Shown here in pieces: positions 26,528-35,382 of a stretch of DNA of 64,000 nucleotides; the first letter of the stretch is position 1, and every line of letters begins with the position of its first letter. The position numbers were made by a program, and so were the translations under genes. The notes beneath the pieces were generated by a model. It did not search any database. It was given only the letters and a program-made list of their open reading frames with translations, and was not told the origin of the DNA. Origin of the DNA: DATFDN01 sp963767645 (GTDB taxonomy: Bacteria > Pseudomonadota > Alphaproteobacteria > Acetobacterales > Acetobacteraceae); the NCBI GenBank assembly GCA_963767645.1, contig CAVYEW010000004.1:558001-622000 (forward strand), written 5' to 3'.

Positions 26528-27260
26528 CTTCCCTCCCTTGCTCGACGTGCGCGGCCTGCAAACCGGGTACGGCAAGATCAGCGTCCTGCATGGCATCGAC
26601 CTGACGATCGGCACGGGCGAAATCGTCGCGCTGCTTGGGCCCAACGGGGCAGGCAAGACCACGTTCCTTTGCGCCATTACCGGATTGCTGCCTTGGCATG
26701 CCGGCACCGTGCGCTTTGGCGGGCGCGATATGGCCGGTGCGGGGCCGCGCGAGTCCGCCCGCGCCGGCCTGGTGCATGTAATCGAGGGACACCGCATCTT
26801 CACCCAGCTTTCGGTCGCCGACAACCTGTTGCTCGCAGGCTACGATCTGCCGCGTAACGAACGCGCCGCGCGGGTCGAAGAGGCTTTGTCCTACTTTCCG
26901 GAAATCGCTGCCAAGCGGCACGATCGCGGCGGCGCGCTGTCGGGCGGCCAGCAACAGATGCTGGCGGTTGCGCAAGGCTTGGTGCGCCGGCCCCGCCTGC
27001 TTATGCTGGACGAGCCCTCGGCCGGCCTCTCGCCGGTATTGGTGGATCGCGTTCTGTCGGTTGCCCGCAGCCTGCGCGAGCGCGGCACCTCCGTCCTGCT
27101 GGTCGAGCAGTTAATCGAGAAGGCCCTGGGCCTGGCTGATCGCGTCTATGCGCTAGCGCGGGGACGGATCGTACTAGAGGCACCCACCAGCGAGCCCGAC
27201 CTGCCTCATCGCCTGGAGCACGCTTATTTCGGCCAGGACGTCCCTTCTCCTATCCATTGA
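26508..27260 (+). CDS. livF: Liv-type ABC transporter ATP-binding protein LivF
   Basis: Cytosolic ABC ATPase (250 aa) with Walker A GPNGAGKTT, signature LSGGQQQMLAVAQGL, Walker B RLLMLDEPSAGLSP and H-loop region SVLLVEQ. GTG at 26508 has AAGGA 8 nt upstream, inside the end of the preceding gene; an in-frame ATG at 26499 is the alternative but its ribosome site would abut the start. It completes a full importer with two binding proteins and one fused permease-ATPase. Confidence 0.92.
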   Translation: MPISAPDFPPLLDVRGLQTGYGKISVLHGIDLTIGTGEIVALLGPNGAGKTTFLCAITGLLPWHAGTVRFGGRDMAGAGPRESARAGLVHVIEGHRIFTQLSVADNLLLAGYDLPRNERAARVEEALSYFPEIAAKRHDRGGALSGGQQQMLAVAQGLVRRPRLLMLDEPSAGLSPVLVDRVLSVARSLRERGTSVLLVEQLIEKALGLADRVYALARGRIVLEAPTSEPDLPHRLEHAYFGQDVPSPIH

Positions 27261-27349
27261 CGGCTGAAGCCCTCCTGAGCGTTTGCCGCGCCGGTCCTGC
27301 CGCCCGAGTCCAGCGAGGCACCGCTGGCTTGCGGGCTTGTCCTGCGAGG

Positions 27350-28294
27350 TCACGCCCGCCTGCCGGCCAGGTGCCGATCCACCAGCAGGAAAGCAAGCAA
27401 GGTGGCCCCGAACACGACCTGCCGACCAGCCTCGCCGATCTCGATCGCGGTCAGCAGGCTAACGAGGACTGTCATCATCACGGCAGCGGCAACAACACCG
27501 AGATAGGGCACCTGCCCACCGGCCAGCGCTACGCCGCCGATCGCCGCTACGACGACGCTGGTGAGGATGTAGGCATTGCCAAGCCCGAGAAAGGCCTGGC
27601 CGACATAGCCGGTCAGCAGGAAGCCGCTGAACGCCGCGATGGCGCCACTCAGCGCGTAGGCGCCGATCTGCACCAGCACGGTGTCGGTGCCCGACAGGAG
27701 TGCGACTTTTGGGCTCGCCCCAGTGGCGCAAAGCCTGCGTCCCCAGGCGGAGCGCGACAGGATCCACACCGCAATGGCCGTCATGGCCGCCCAGACGATC
27801 ACCACGTTCGGAACCCCGGCGCTCGCCTGCCCGGCGATGACGACCAGCAACGGGCTGGCGGCGTTCGGGGGTTGAAGGACGGAGACAAACACGATCAACC
27901 CGCCATCGACCACGCCGGCTATGGCCAGGGTGGCGACCAGGGGAGGGATGCGCAGCCGTGCAACGCCGATGCCGTTGACCAGCCCCACTGCGGCTCCAGC
28001 GACGATCGCGGCCAGCCAGCCCACCGGCATCAGGGCGTCGCTGCCCGCCATCACCGCCGCGCCGAGAATCCCGCCCAGGGTCGCCACTGCTCCCACTGAG
28101 AGGTCGAGTCCCTGCCCGCCGGCGGCGATGACGATGGTCTGGCACAATGCGAACAGGCCGAGGAAGGCCGCGATCTTGAGTTGGTTCGCCACCTGCGTGG
28201 CACCGAGGAACCCCGGGAGCAGCACCTGGCCCGCTAGCAAGAGCGCGACGCTAAGCCCGATCAGCAATGCCAGGCGCCATGCCGCCGGCCTCAT
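27350..28294 (-). CDS. CUT2-type sugar ABC transporter permease (second of pair)
   Basis: Inner-membrane permease (314 aa) of the RbsC/XylH-like family, with AAGGQGLDLSVGAVATLGGILGA as the family hallmark, LVNGIGVARLRIPPLVATLAIAG and a C-terminal conserved GGVALAGGQVPY. ATG at 28294 overlaps the stop of the other permease by 4 nt. It is the last gene of the eight-gene operon that begins at 35308. Two different permeases suggest a heterodimeric channel. Confidence 0.9.
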   Translation of the reverse strand: MRPAAWRLALLIGLSVALLLAGQVLLPGFLGATQVANQLKIAAFLGLFALCQTIVIAAGGQGLDLSVGAVATLGGILGAAVMAGSDALMPVGWLAAIVAGAAVGLVNGIGVARLRIPPLVATLAIAGVVDGGLIVFVSVLQPPNAASPLLVVIAGQASAGVPNVVIVWAAMTAIAVWILSRSAWGRRLCATGASPKVALLSGTDTVLVQIGAYALSGAIAAFSGFLLTGYVGQAFLGLGNAYILTSVVVAAIGGVALAGGQVPYLGVVAAAVMMTVLVSLLTAIEIGEAGRQVVFGATLLAFLLVDRHLAGRRA

Positions 28295-29238
28295 GCCGCC
28301 CTCCGCTGCTCGAGCACCATGAAGCCGAGTGCTGCCACCACCACCAGCCCTTTGAAGAACTCCTGCCAGATGCTGGGAATACCGGCGAAATAGATGACAT
28401 TGCCGACGATGCCGAGCACCAAAGCGCCGAGCAGCGCGCCCCAGGGCGTGCCGCGGCCGCCGCCGAGCGAGATGCCGCCGATCACCACCGCGGCGACGGA
28501 AGTGAGCGTGTAGGTCTGACCCAGCCGCGCGTCCCCGGAGAGGGTTTGTGCCGAGATCGACAGGGCGGAGAGGAACACCAGCACCCAGCCGATGAGATAG
28601 GTGAGCAGCTTCACCCGCGCCACCGGGATGCCGGCCTGGAAGGCTGCTGCCGGATTGCTGCCGACCGCCAGGATGCGCCGGCCGAGCCGGTGCGAGGCGA
28701 GCAGCGCCAGCCCTGCCATCGCACCCAGCACGATCAGGAAGGACACCGGCAAGCCACCCACATCGCCGCTGTAGAAATCGCCGATCGCCGGGTCCACGGC
28801 CCCGCCCGGCTGCGGCATCAGCGTGAGCGCCAGGCCGAACCAGATCGCCCCGGTGGCGAAGGTGGTAATCAGCGAGGGCAGGCCGACATAGCCGACCAGC
28901 ACCCCATTCACCCCGCCGAGCGCCAGCGCGGCGGCAAGCCCGACGCCTGCCTCTCCCCAAGGTCCGCCGACCGCGCTCGCGGGCAGCACGGCAAGCACGC
29001 AGTTGATGAGCGACACCCCGGCGCCGACCGAGAGATCGAGCTCCCGGTTCAGCACGAACAGCGCCTGCGCCAGGCACACCAGGATGGTCGGCGCGAAGGT
29101 GGCGATATTGCCCTCCAGCGAGGCGCGGCCGAAGAAATGCGGCTGCAGCCAGGCATTCAACGCCACCACCGCGGCCAGCATGCCGAGCGCGGGCAGGATG
29201 CCGCTGCGCCGCAGGCCGGCCCAGGCGGGCGCGGTCAC
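28291..29238 (-). CDS. CUT2-type sugar ABC transporter permease (first of pair)
   Basis: Inner-membrane permease (315 aa), RbsC-like: NRELDLSVGAGVSLINCVLA, LGGVNGVLVGYVGLPSLITTFATG and VVIGGISLGGGRGTPWGALLGAL. GTG at 29238 overlaps the ATPase stop by 4 nt. It is only distantly similar to the downstream permease, consistent with a heteromeric pore. The substrate is unknown, although CUT2 systems usually import monosaccharides or, in some clades, furanoses and nucleosides. Confidence 0.9.
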   Translation of the reverse strand: MTAPAWAGLRRSGILPALGMLAAVVALNAWLQPHFFGRASLEGNIATFAPTILVCLAQALFVLNRELDLSVGAGVSLINCVLAVLPASAVGGPWGEAGVGLAAALALGGVNGVLVGYVGLPSLITTFATGAIWFGLALTLMPQPGGAVDPAIGDFYSGDVGGLPVSFLIVLGAMAGLALLASHRLGRRILAVGSNPAAAFQAGIPVARVKLLTYLIGWVLVFLSALSISAQTLSGDARLGQTYTLTSVAAVVIGGISLGGGRGTPWGALLGALVLGIVGNVIYFAGIPSIWQEFFKGLVVVAALGFMVLEQRRAA

Positions 29239-30728
29239 GCCGCCTTGCCGAACGCGGCGGCCATGACAAGCTGCTCGCTCATCGCGGTGCCGGCCAAGTC
29301 ATCGACGATGCGACCCTCATACATGACCAGAATCCGGTCGCAGTGGCGCAGCAACTCCTGCACGTCGGAGGCGAATACCAGGATGGCCGCACCTCCGGCC
29401 GCCAGTTCGGCGAGCGTGGCGTAGATCTCGGAGCGGGCGTGGATGTCCACGCCCTTGGTCGGATCGCTCAGCAGCAGGATCTCGGTGTGCGCTCCCAGCC
29501 ACTTGCCGATGACCACTTTCTGCTGGTTGCCGCCGCTGAGCGTGGCGACGGGCTGGTCGGGTCCGTCGGTCTTGATGAGCAGCCGCCGGATCGTCTCCAC
29601 GGCAAAGCTTCGCAGTTCGGCCAGCTTCAGGCGCCAGGGCCGTCGCTCCAGGGCAACGCGCACATAACCGAGATTCTCGCCGACGGTCTGCTCGACGAAC
29701 AGGCCCTCGCGCTGCCGGTCGTTCGGCACCAGGCAGATGCCGCGGCGGATCATCTCGCGTGGCAGGCGCGGGGTGACGCGCTCGCCGCGATGCAGGATGG
29801 CGCCCCCGTCCAGGCGCCGCAGCCCGGCGATCACTTCCAGCAGTTCCTCCTGGCCCTGGCCCTGCAAGCCGGCCAGCCCGACGATCTCGCCGCGGCGGAG
29901 TTCCAGGTCCACGCCCTGTACCGCCCTGCCCGCGCGCAACCCTTCCAGAATCAGCACCGGGGCGCCAATGGCGCGTTCGACAGGCGCGCGCGGCACGGGC
30001 TCGGGGTCGCCGGTCATCAATTCCAGGATGCGGTCCTCGTCGAGCGAGCCGGAGATGTCCCAGGCGCCCACGCCGCGGCCGTTGCGCAGGACGAGGACGG
30101 AATCGCACAGCGCCTCCATCTCCTGCAGCCGATGCGAGATGAAGATCACCGCCGTGCCGGAGGCGGTCAGGCGCCGCACCGCCGCGAACAGCCGCGCCAC
30201 TTCCCCCGCGGTGAGAGCGGCGGTCGGCTCGTCCAGGATCAGCAGCTGCGGCGCACGGAGCAGGGCGCGGGCGATCTCCACCAGTTGCTGCCCCGCCGCG
30301 CCGAACTGCCCGGCCGGGGCGTCCGCGTCCACCGATGATGCCCCGAGTTCGTGCAGGATGGCCTGCGCCTGCCGTCGGGACTCGCGCCGGGCGATGAAGC
30401 CGCCTCCCCGGCAGTGCTCCGCGCCCAGAAACAGGTTCTCCCAGACCGGCAGGTCCGGCGCCAGGCTGGGATGCTGGTGGGCGATGACGATGCCGCGCCG
30501 CGCCGCGTCCTGGGGCGAGGCAAAGGCGACCGTCTCGCCGCGCAGGCGCAGGCTGCCTGCATCCGGCGCAAGCTCGCCCGTGATGATGCGCGACAGCGTG
30601 CTCTTGCCCGAGCCGTTGGCACCGAGCAGGCCGAGCACGCGGCCGGGCTGCACCTCGAGATCCACCCCGTCCAACGCGACTACGCCGCCGAAGCGCTTGG
30701 CGATGCTATCGGCGGCCAGCAGCGTCAT
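29235..30728 (-). CDS. CUT2-type sugar ABC transporter ATP-binding protein (two ABC domains)
   Basis: Cytosolic RbsA-like protein (497 aa) with tandem ABC domains. Domain 1 (about 1-240) has Walker A GANGSGKST and Walker B LLILDEPTAALT; its signature position reads FGAAGQQ. Domain 2 (about 255-497) has LSGGNQQKVVIGKWL and SDPTKGVDIHAR, while its Walker A is degenerate (GLQGQGQEE), the usual RbsA asymmetry. ATG at 30728. It lies between the binding protein and the two permeases in the operon. Confidence 0.92.
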   Translation of the reverse strand: MTLLAADSIAKRFGGVVALDGVDLEVQPGRVLGLLGANGSGKSTLSRIITGELAPDAGSLRLRGETVAFASPQDAARRGIVIAHQHPSLAPDLPVWENLFLGAEHCRGGGFIARRESRRQAQAILHELGASSVDADAPAGQFGAAGQQLVEIARALLRAPQLLILDEPTAALTAGEVARLFAAVRRLTASGTAVIFISHRLQEMEALCDSVLVLRNGRGVGAWDISGSLDEDRILELMTGDPEPVPRAPVERAIGAPVLILEGLRAGRAVQGVDLELRRGEIVGLAGLQGQGQEELLEVIAGLRRLDGGAILHRGERVTPRLPREMIRRGICLVPNDRQREGLFVEQTVGENLGYVRVALERRPWRLKLAELRSFAVETIRRLLIKTDGPDQPVATLSGGNQQKVVIGKWLGAHTEILLLSDPTKGVDIHARSEIYATLAELAAGGAAILVFASDVQELLRHCDRILVMYEGRIVDDLAGTAMSEQLVMAAAFGKAA

Positions 30729-30745
30729 CGCCTGCACCGCTCGCC

Positions 30746-31774
30746 TCAGGTGAACAGCGCATCGAGTTGCGGCTCGGAAAGCCACTCTTCCAGGAACCAG
30801 CTGTCCGGCTTGTCGTGCATCTCGTCCAGCGTGGAATCCAGCGTGTCGCGCGTGACGGTGCGCGCGATCGGGTAGAAATACGTGTTCTCCGGCAGCGGCT
30901 TCAGCTTGCGCCCGGCCGCCAGCCGCACCGCGAAGCCGATCGCGTCGCGGCTGATCCAGGGCGGGTTGGCCTGGGCGAAGGCGCGCATGTTGGTGCCGGA
31001 CTCGATCTCCTTCTTCCAGGCCAGGAGGAACGCCTTCTGCGCCTCGCCGGTCATCACCGGGATCGGGCGCCGCGCGTTCTGGAAGGCGCGGAGCACGCCG
31101 AGCCCCATGCTGTCCTCGACATAGGCGCCGTCGATCTGCGGCTGCGCCGCGATCACGGTGGCCATGACGCTCTGCGCCTTGGCGTTGTCCCACATGCCGT
31201 AGCCGGACCAGACGATCTGGATACCTGGGAATAGCTTGAACGTGTCGAACGCCGCCTTCCGCCGCGCCTCCGCCGCCGGATGGCCGGGGATGCCGTCGAG
31301 GACAACGATCTTGCCCTTGCCCTGCAACGTCGCCGCGATCCATTCGGCGTAGCGCTTGCCCCAAGCGTAGTGATCGACGGTGACATTGACCGCGTAGGGG
31401 CTGGTGACGCGCTGGTCGAAGGAGACGACCGGAATGTTGGCGCGCTTGGCCTCATTGAACACGCCATTCAGCGCAGCGGCGGAGTTGGCGTTCACCGTGA
31501 TCGCCGAGACGCCCTGGCGGATCATGTTGCGGATGTCCTGGATCTGCTGGTTGACGTCCGCGCCCGCCTGCTGGACGACCAGCTTCCCTGCCATGCCCTT
31601 GGCCTTGTATTCGTTGAACTGGAGCTGCGCGCCCTCGACCATCTGGTTGCGCCACTCGGTGCCGAAATAGCCGTTCGACAGGCCGATCACGGCATCGGAG
31701 CCGGCGGCGTGCGCGGTGCTGCCCAAGCTTGCCATGACCGCCGCCCCGCCGAGCATGAAATGTCTGCGGTGCAT
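30746..31774 (-). CDS. CUT2-type sugar ABC transporter substrate-binding protein
   Basis: Periplasmic binding protein (342 aa). It has a signal peptide (MHRRHFMLGGAAVMASLGSTAHAA), then the RbsB-like start DAVIGLSNGYFGTEWRNQMVEG, VQQAGADVNQQIQDIRNMIRQG and ITVNANSAAALNG. ATG at 31774 is preceded by GGAGGAG. The ligand cannot be named; the usual aromatic and Asp/Arg pocket pattern of ribose or xylose binders is not obvious by eye. Confidence 0.9.
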   Translation of the reverse strand: MHRRHFMLGGAAVMASLGSTAHAAGSDAVIGLSNGYFGTEWRNQMVEGAQLQFNEYKAKGMAGKLVVQQAGADVNQQIQDIRNMIRQGVSAITVNANSAAALNGVFNEAKRANIPVVSFDQRVTSPYAVNVTVDHYAWGKRYAEWIAATLQGKGKIVVLDGIPGHPAAEARRKAAFDTFKLFPGIQIVWSGYGMWDNAKAQSVMATVIAAQPQIDGAYVEDSMGLGVLRAFQNARRPIPVMTGEAQKAFLLAWKKEIESGTNMRAFAQANPPWISRDAIGFAVRLAAGRKLKPLPENTYFYPIARTVTRDTLDSTLDEMHDKPDSWFLEEWLSEPQLDALFT

Positions 31775-31863
31775 TCTCGTCTCCTCCCGATCGCTGTCGA
31801 TCATTTGCGTTCGACGGTTCGCGGCGGCAGGATCGGCGGGGCTATCCTGCCGGCCTTCTTGCA

Positions 31864-33153
31864 TCACTCCGCGGCCACGGCCTGTCCCGCGGCGACACGG
31901 CCCTGGAACGGCTTGTGGAACTGGCCGTCCTTCATGATCGCCAGCAGCGCGGTGCGATCCTGCAGCAGGCTGAGGTCGGCCAGCGGGTTGCCGTCCACCA
32001 GCAGGATGTCGGCCAGGTATCCGGGCGCGATGCGGCCCATCTTCTCGCCGGACTTGCCCACCCATGCTTCGCCGCCATACGCGGTCGCGGCCCGCAGCGC
32101 CTCCCAGGGTTCGAAGCCGAACAGGTTGACGAAATGCTCCAGGTCGCGCGCCTCAGTGCCCTGCGGCAGCCAGGCAAAGCCGTAGTCGCCGAAGGGCAGG
32201 ACCTTGATGCCGGCCTGGTGCATCTTGGTCATGGTCTTGATGCCCTCCTCAAGCTCGCGCTTGTTGCCGATCATCTCGGCGACATCGGTGGTGATGCCCC
32301 AGTCCTTCGCCTCGTAGGTCGTGTTGTAGCGCGCCGCGATCGCCGGCGAGACATAGTGCTTGTGCTTGACGCGCTCGAGCTGCTCGATCGTCTCGTCGGT
32401 GGCAAAGGTGGCGTGGAAGATGAACTCCACATCGTACTTCATGCATTGCCGCACGGAGCTGTCGGCATGGGCATGGGCGGCGAGACGCTTGCCGATGTTG
32501 TTGGCGGTGTCACAGATGGCGGCGACCTCCGCATCGGTCATCGGATTGTCGTACGCCGCCATACGGGGGTAGCAGAAACTATCGCCCGAGTTGTTGAACT
32601 TGATGAGGTCCACACCCTCGCGGATCATGGTGCGCACTACCTTGCGGAACTCCTCCGGCGTGTCGCAGATGATCGAGATGGACGGGTGCTTGGCGTCAAG
32701 CTGGTTATCGTCGGCGAGTCCGCCCGTGACCGTCAGCTCCGGCGAGCCTGCGAGCAGGCGCGGTCCGGGGATCTTGCCCTTGTTGATCTCATTGCGGATG
32801 ACGATGTCGAGTCGCGGCTTGGCCGACGCCGCCCCGATCGCCGCGGTGAAGCCCATGTCCAACGCCTGCTTGGCGTTGTGCATGGTAAGCAGCACGTGCT
32901 CTTCGACCGGGAGCGCGGTGAGCTCCGCGACCGTGGTTCCGTTGTTGTAGGTCAGGTGGCAGTGGGTGTTCACCATGCCCGGCATCAGGGTTGCGCCGCC
33001 GGCATCCACGACCTCGCTTCCCTCACGCGGCAGGCTTTCGCCCGGGCGTGCCACAGCGTGGATACGGTTGCCCTGCACGAGCACCTCGCCCGGCACCGGA
33101 TCCTTGCCCGTGCCCTCGAATATCATCACGTCGGTGAACAGCGTCCTTGGCAT
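31864..33153 (-). CDS. Amidohydrolase-family metal-dependent hydrolase (imidazolonepropionase/prolidase-like)
   Basis: Cytosolic TIM-barrel hydrolase (429 aa) with a binuclear metal site visible: H64/H66 (NTHCHL), K185 (LIKFNNSGD, candidate carboxylated Lys), H227 or H229 (AAHAHAD), H247 (FIFHATF) and D323 (PFGDYGF). The flanking composite beta-sandwich residues (MPRTLFTDVMIFEG at the front, YLADILLVDGNPL at the end) are typical. It is likely to open a cyclic amide, lactam or dipeptide from the compound imported by the adjacent CUT2 system. Confidence 0.85.
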   Translation of the reverse strand: MPRTLFTDVMIFEGTGKDPVPGEVLVQGNRIHAVARPGESLPREGSEVVDAGGATLMPGMVNTHCHLTYNNGTTVAELTALPVEEHVLLTMHNAKQALDMGFTAAIGAASAKPRLDIVIRNEINKGKIPGPRLLAGSPELTVTGGLADDNQLDAKHPSISIICDTPEEFRKVVRTMIREGVDLIKFNNSGDSFCYPRMAAYDNPMTDAEVAAICDTANNIGKRLAAHAHADSSVRQCMKYDVEFIFHATFATDETIEQLERVKHKHYVSPAIAARYNTTYEAKDWGITTDVAEMIGNKRELEEGIKTMTKMHQAGIKVLPFGDYGFAWLPQGTEARDLEHFVNLFGFEPWEALRAATAYGGEAWVGKSGEKMGRIAPGYLADILLVDGNPLADLSLLQDRTALLAIMKDGQFHKPFQGRVAAGQAVAAE

Positions 33154-33186
33154 TGTGTTTCTCCCTTCGATACTGTTTCCCGGCCT

Positions 33187-33549
33187 TCAGGCCGCCCGCG
33201 CGCCCACCCGCCCCGACACCTTGGCGCGCAAGGAGGCGGGCAGCGCCTCTGCCGGGATGTCGCCGTCGGCGCTTCTTGCATACAACTCCGCCGCCTCGAT
33301 CAGCGCCGGAGCATCTTCGGTCGCCAACTCCGCGAAGCGGATCACGCATTTGCCTGGTGCCCGCAAGGCCGCCGTGCAGGGGTGCGGGCAGCCGTTGAGG
33401 CACTCCACTGTCCGCACCGCCACGGGACTGGCAGCCTTCACGGCAGCTGCTTTCATTGCCGCGGCCAGGCGCTGGCCCGGCGTCGGCGCTCCCGCCGGCG
33501 GGGGAGCGTAGCGGTTGCAGGTCAGGCAAACAAAGACGCGCCCACTCAC
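33187..33549 (-). CDS. DUF1636 family metal/Fe-S-binding protein
   Basis: A 120-residue cysteine-bearing protein. Its cysteines are CLTC near the N-terminus and CLNGCPHPC in the middle, a pattern seen in DUF1636 proteins that resemble thioredoxin-fold [2Fe-2S] ferredoxins. Many relatives sit near cobalamin genes, but here it is inside a catabolic operon. GTG at 33549 overlaps the alpha/beta-hydrolase stop (GTGA). Its role is unknown; an electron carrier or metal-handling accessory is possible. Confidence 0.72.
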   Translation of the reverse strand: MSGRVFVCLTCNRYAPPPAGAPTPGQRLAAAMKAAAVKAASPVAVRTVECLNGCPHPCTAALRAPGKCVIRFAELATEDAPALIEAAELYARSADGDIPAEALPASLRAKVSGRVGARAA

Positions 33550-34385
33550 GGCGCGAACCCTGGCACCTCGGCCGCGGGACGAACGGGGGCCTCGTAGTGC
33601 GGCCGGTTCAGCCGGGCGTAGAACACGGTGAGCGCGTAGTTCACCTGCTTGGCGCGCTCGATCGTTGCCCAGTGCCCGCAAGCCGTAAGAAGCTGGAACT
33701 GGGCGCCCCGGATCGCGCTCGCCATCGCGCGGCCGACATCGGGCGGCGCCGTGCGGTCCTGATCGCCGGTGATGAGCAAGGTCGGGCACGCGATACGCGA
33801 GAGGTCCGCGCGCCTAGCCTCGGACAATGCCTCGCAGTTGCGCGCGTAGCCTTCGGGCGGCTGCGCCATCAGGCTCTCCCGCACGAAGGCGGCCGCCGCG
33901 GGCTGATTCACCTTCGTGTCGTCCGCCGTGCCGCCGGCCACGATGGCATCGGCGATGCCGCGCATCCCCTCCGCCCGCGCCTTGCCAGCCCGGTCCCGCA
34001 ACGCCGCGCGCGCGGCCTCCGGCGGCTCCGGGAACGGTCCTACCAGGGCGAGGCTCGCGACCAGCTCCGGATGCTCCGCGGCGAAATGCTGGCAGATGAT
34101 CGTGCCAAGCGAGTGCCCGGCCAGATGCACCTTCCCTTCCGGGGCCGTCCGGCGCGCCACGCCGAGCAGGTCCTCGACGTGGCTCGCGGTCGAGATGGCG
34201 TCCCGCAGACTACTCCGCCCGGAGCCGGCGAGGTCGTATGCCACGAGCCGCAAGTCGCGCTTGAGCACACGCGCCTGCGGGTACCAGGTGTTGGTGCTGC
34301 CGCCCAGGCCATGCACGAAGACGAGCGCCTCGCCGTTACCGCCCAGCTCCTCGAAGAACAGATTGTCGTTGCTCGTTTCCCCCAC
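33546..34385 (-). CDS. Alpha/beta-fold hydrolase
   Basis: Serine hydrolase (279 aa) of the alpha/beta superfamily. It has the oxyanion-hole motif FVHGLGGS, the nucleophile elbow GHSLG (HLAGHSLGTIICQHF), an Asp in LITGDQDRTAP and His in CGHWATIERA, a complete catalytic triad. Best resemblance is to 3-oxoadipate enol-lactonase and carboxylesterase-type members. GTG at 34385 has AAGGAG 7 nt upstream; a GTG one codon earlier is also possible. It lies 11 nt after the FAH-family gene. Confidence 0.87.
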   Translation of the reverse strand: MGETSNDNLFFEELGGNGEALVFVHGLGGSTNTWYPQARVLKRDLRLVAYDLAGSGRSSLRDAISTASHVEDLLGVARRTAPEGKVHLAGHSLGTIICQHFAAEHPELVASLALVGPFPEPPEAARAALRDRAGKARAEGMRGIADAIVAGGTADDTKVNQPAAAAFVRESLMAQPPEGYARNCEALSEARRADLSRIACPTLLITGDQDRTAPPDVGRAMASAIRGAQFQLLTACGHWATIERAKQVNYALTVFYARLNRPHYEAPVRPAAEVPGFAP

Positions 34386-34396
34386 CACTCCACTCC

Positions 34397-35308
34397 TTAC
34401 CTCGCGGCGGCTGTCTCGCGCCGGACCCGGTTGCGGATCGCGCCGATGCCGGCAACCTCGATCTCGACCAGGTCGCCGTCCTTGAGAAAGCGCGGCGGAT
34501 TGAAGCCGATCCCGACGCCCTCCGGCGTGCCGGTCGCGATCACGTCGCCGGGTTGCAGCGTCACGCTGCGCGAGATGGTCTCGATCAGGCTCGGCACGTC
34601 GAAGATCAGGCCGGCGGTGTTGGCGTCCTGGCGCAACTCCCCGTTGACGCGGCAGGTGATGCGCAGGTTGGCGAGGTCGATCTCGTCGGCTGTCGTGATC
34701 CATGGCCCCATCGGGCCGAAGCCGTCGATCCCCTTGCCCAGGAACCATTGCTTGTGGACGCGCTGGAGATCGCGCGCGGTCACATCGTTCATGACAGTGT
34801 AGCCGAAGACGTGGTCAAGCGCACGTTCACGCGGGATGAAGCGGCCGGCTTTGCCGATTACCACCGCCAGCTCCGCCTCGTAGTCCACCGCTTCGTCCAA
34901 GCCCGGCCAGAGCGGGATATCGTCGAACGGGCCGGCGATGGAGGAGGACGGCTTGGTGAAGACGATGGGGTACTGCGGCACCGCATCCGCTGCGCTGGCC
35001 CCGGCGTCGTAGCCGCTCTTGGCGAACTCGTGCGCGTGCGCATGGTAGTTCTTGCCCACGCACATGACGTTATGCGGGGGCGCCGGGATCGGCGCCAGCA
35101 GCCTCGCCCCGTCCAGCGGGTGCCCCGATGCGCCCGGCGCCGCAACGCTGGAGACCTTCCCGAGATGGGCGATGACGGCAACCATGTCGCCCGCGATGCG
35201 CGACGGCAGGCCCGGCACCGCCTCTTCCAGCGGCCAGAACAGTCCCTTGGCGGAATCGACCATGGCGACGGTCGGCCGTCCTTCGTGCAGGATCGTCGCG
35301 AGCTTCAT
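34397..35308 (-). CDS. Fumarylacetoacetate hydrolase (FAH) family protein
   Basis: Cytosolic Mg2+-dependent enzyme (303 aa) acting on 2-oxo or beta-diketo acids. FAH-domain features are VGKNYHAHAHEF, YPIVFTKPSSSIAGP, DYEAELAVVIGKAGRFI (metal Glu/Asp), MNDVTARDLQ and the ATGTPEGVGIGF C-terminal motif. ATG at 35308 has an AAAGG about 10 nt upstream. It is first in the eight-gene minus-strand operon and divergent from the GntR gene, so it marks the regulated promoter. Confidence 0.9.
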   Translation of the reverse strand: MKLATILHEGRPTVAMVDSAKGLFWPLEEAVPGLPSRIAGDMVAVIAHLGKVSSVAAPGASGHPLDGARLLAPIPAPPHNVMCVGKNYHAHAHEFAKSGYDAGASAADAVPQYPIVFTKPSSSIAGPFDDIPLWPGLDEAVDYEAELAVVIGKAGRFIPRERALDHVFGYTVMNDVTARDLQRVHKQWFLGKGIDGFGPMGPWITTADEIDLANLRITCRVNGELRQDANTAGLIFDVPSLIETISRSVTLQPGDVIATGTPEGVGIGFNPPRFLKDGDLVEIEVAGIGAIRNRVRRETAAAR

Positions 35309-35328
35309 CGTATCCGAACCTTTCTGAA

Positions 35329-35365
35329 CCAATTCTGCTCATTGGCAGAACCGATGTGAGCCAAT
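35329..35365. promoter_or_regulatory. CCAAT/ATTGG repeat array, candidate GntR operator
   Basis: Three half-sites lie in the 74-bp divergent spacer: CCAAT (35329-35333), ATTGGC (35341-35346) and GCCAAT (35360-35365). The first two form an inverted repeat with a 7-nt spacer, and the last two a 6-bp inverted repeat with a 13-nt spacer. The placement between the FAH start and the regulator start is where an FCD-type GntR protein would bind to control both. Confidence 0.5.
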
Positions 35366-35382
35366 AGGAACTGGTTGGTTGG

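Noticed and set aside
27261..27349. Transcription terminator between livF and the CUT2 permease
   Set aside because: GC-rich imperfect stems are present but none is followed by a T-run on either strand, so I could not support a terminator.
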